Notes under the pieces: generated by a model
The model's input: only the letters and a program-made list of their open reading frames with translations
Database searches by the model: none
Told to the model about the DNA's origin: nothing
Program-made: the position numbers and the translations under genes
Origin: Bacillota bacterium
GTDB taxonomy: Bacteria > Bacillota > Clostridia > Saccharofermentanales > Fastidiosipilaceae
Reading direction: 5' to 3'
DNA: 25,793 nt
NCBI GenBank assembly: GCA_023420715.1
Contig: JAEZVR010000024.1
Span: 1 to 25,793, forward strand
Shown here: positions 25,182 through 25,793 of the stretch, in pieces
Layout of the letters: every line of letters begins with the position of its first letter
Position numbering within the stretch: position 1 is the stretch's first letter

Positions 25182-25218
25182 GGGGATGGGGGTAATCGTG
25201 CTCCCTCCCTCTTTTTTA
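25182..25218 (+). terminator. Terminator after gyrB
   Basis: A G-rich arm (25182-25192) pairs with the C-rich arm CTCCCTCCCT (25201-25210) around an 8-base loop, with one bulge, followed by CTTTTTT. It lies about 45 bases past the gyrB stop. A weaker AT-rich stem sits between (about 25143-25174). Confidence 0.75.
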
Positions 25219-25293
25219 CGATTTTTGTCTAAAAATAACCTTATAATTCGGGTTGCCTATGCTAAAATGTACATACGTTTCTTGGAGGGGTTT

Positions 25294-25793
25294 ATGACAA
25301 AAGTTTTTGCAATTGTAAATCAAAAAGGCGGCGTCGGTAAAACAACCTCTTGTGTTAATTTATCAGCATTTCTAGCTGTTAGGGGAAAAAAAGTCCTTTT
25401 AATCGATTTAGATCCACAAGGTAATGCAACAAGCGGTTTTGGAATTGATAAAACGAAGATTCAATATTCAATCTATGATTGTTTGGTCAATGATATCTGC
25501 ATCGATGATGTTTCACGTGAAACAGAACAGAAAAAACTGTCAATTATACCTGCAAATATTGATTTAGCAGGCGCCGAAGTTGAACTTGTTCAACAAAATG
25601 CAAGAGAATTTCGTTTAAAAGAGGCGTTAGAAAAAACAAAATATCAATATGATTTTATTATTATTGATTGCCCCCCTTCCCTTGGTTTATTAACGCTTAA
25701 TGCGCTTGCTGCTGCAGACGGTTGTATTGTTCCTATGCAAGGTGAATTCTATGCTTTAGAGGGTTTATCGCAACTCATGGAAACAATCGGTGC
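25294..25793 (+). CDS. parA: Chromosome-partitioning ATPase ParA/Soj (3' end beyond window)
   Basis: The first 166 residues are visible. MTKVFAIVNQKGGVGKTTSCVNLS is the deviant Walker A of ParA proteins, followed by VLLIDLDPQGNATSGFG and, later, FIIIDCPPSLGLLTLNAL and PMQGEFYALEGLSQLM. These match chromosomal Soj. With ParB it segregates origins and, in Bacillus, Soj also tunes DnaA activity, consistent with its place beside the origin. GGAGGGG lies immediately upstream of the ATG. A perfect parS site sits inside the gene. parB would be expected just downstream, outside the window. Confidence 0.97.
   Translation, partial: MTKVFAIVNQKGGVGKTTSCVNLSAFLAVRGKKVLLIDLDPQGNATSGFGIDKTKIQYSIYDCLVNDICIDDVSRETEQKKLSIIPANIDLAGAEVELVQQNAREFRLKEALEKTKYQYDFIIIDCPPSLGLLTLNALAAADGCIVPMQGEFYALEGLSQLMETIG
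25509..25524. other. parS: parS centromere site inside parA
   Basis: TGTTTCACGTGAAACA is a perfect 16-bp palindrome identical to the conserved parS consensus bound by ParB/Spo0J. It lies within the parA coding sequence, where it encodes part of DVSRETE. No second copy was seen in the window. Confidence 0.93.

Overview
The window is the replication-origin region of a bacterial chromosome. The organism is most likely an anaerobic member of the Bacillota (Firmicutes), Clostridia- or Negativicutes-like. The evidence is the dnaA-dnaN-recF-remB-gyrB order (RemB between recF and gyrB is a Gram-positive/clostridial arrangement), an oxygen-sensitive class III ribonucleotide reductase, Firmicutes-type DnaA, Soj and RecF, strong GGAGG-type ribosome binding sites, and moderate-to-low GC. 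I cannot name a genus.

Left part (1-9145), mostly minus strand. A large secreted S8 serine protease is cut by the window edge. It is followed by a tRNA-Thr(GGT) with a textbook promoter and terminator, and by the nrdD-nrdG anaerobic reductase operon with an NrdR-type box upstream. A plus-strand aldo/keto reductase comes next. Then a minus-strand cluster encodes a YtxH-like stress/envelope protein, a DUF948 membrane protein and a cob(I)alamin adenosyltransferase.

Middle part (9146-17530). A MocR-type GntR/aminotransferase regulator (plus) has direct repeats 32 bp apart in its promoter. Convergent to it lies a tightly packed minus-strand operon: dgt (dGTPase-like), then a 919-aa HemC-SUMT-HemD tetrapyrrole fusion, then a CbiA-like cobyrinate synthase homologue. 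The last two keep full reading frames and overall domain order but have lost the catalytic residues that define their families: the HemC cofactor cysteine and catalytic aspartate, the SUMT GGDP loop, and the CbiA P-loop plus glutaminase Cys and His. This apparent operon of tetrapyrrole pseudoenzymes is the most unusual thing in the window. A VanZ-family membrane protein and an ArsC/Spx-family protein follow, overlapping tail to tail.

Origin part (17531-25793). A lone zinc-binding lipoprotein (ZnuA/AdcA type), with a long His loop and a 23-bp dyad at its promoter, is divergent from dnaA. From there everything runs on the plus strand: dnaA, a DnaA-box cluster (probable oriC), and the tightly packed dnaN, recF, remB and gyrB. 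After a terminator comes soj/parA, cut by the window edge, which carries a perfect 16-bp parS site inside its coding sequence. yaaA is absent between dnaN and recF, and gyrA does not follow gyrB.

All family assignments come from reading motifs by eye; no database search was run.
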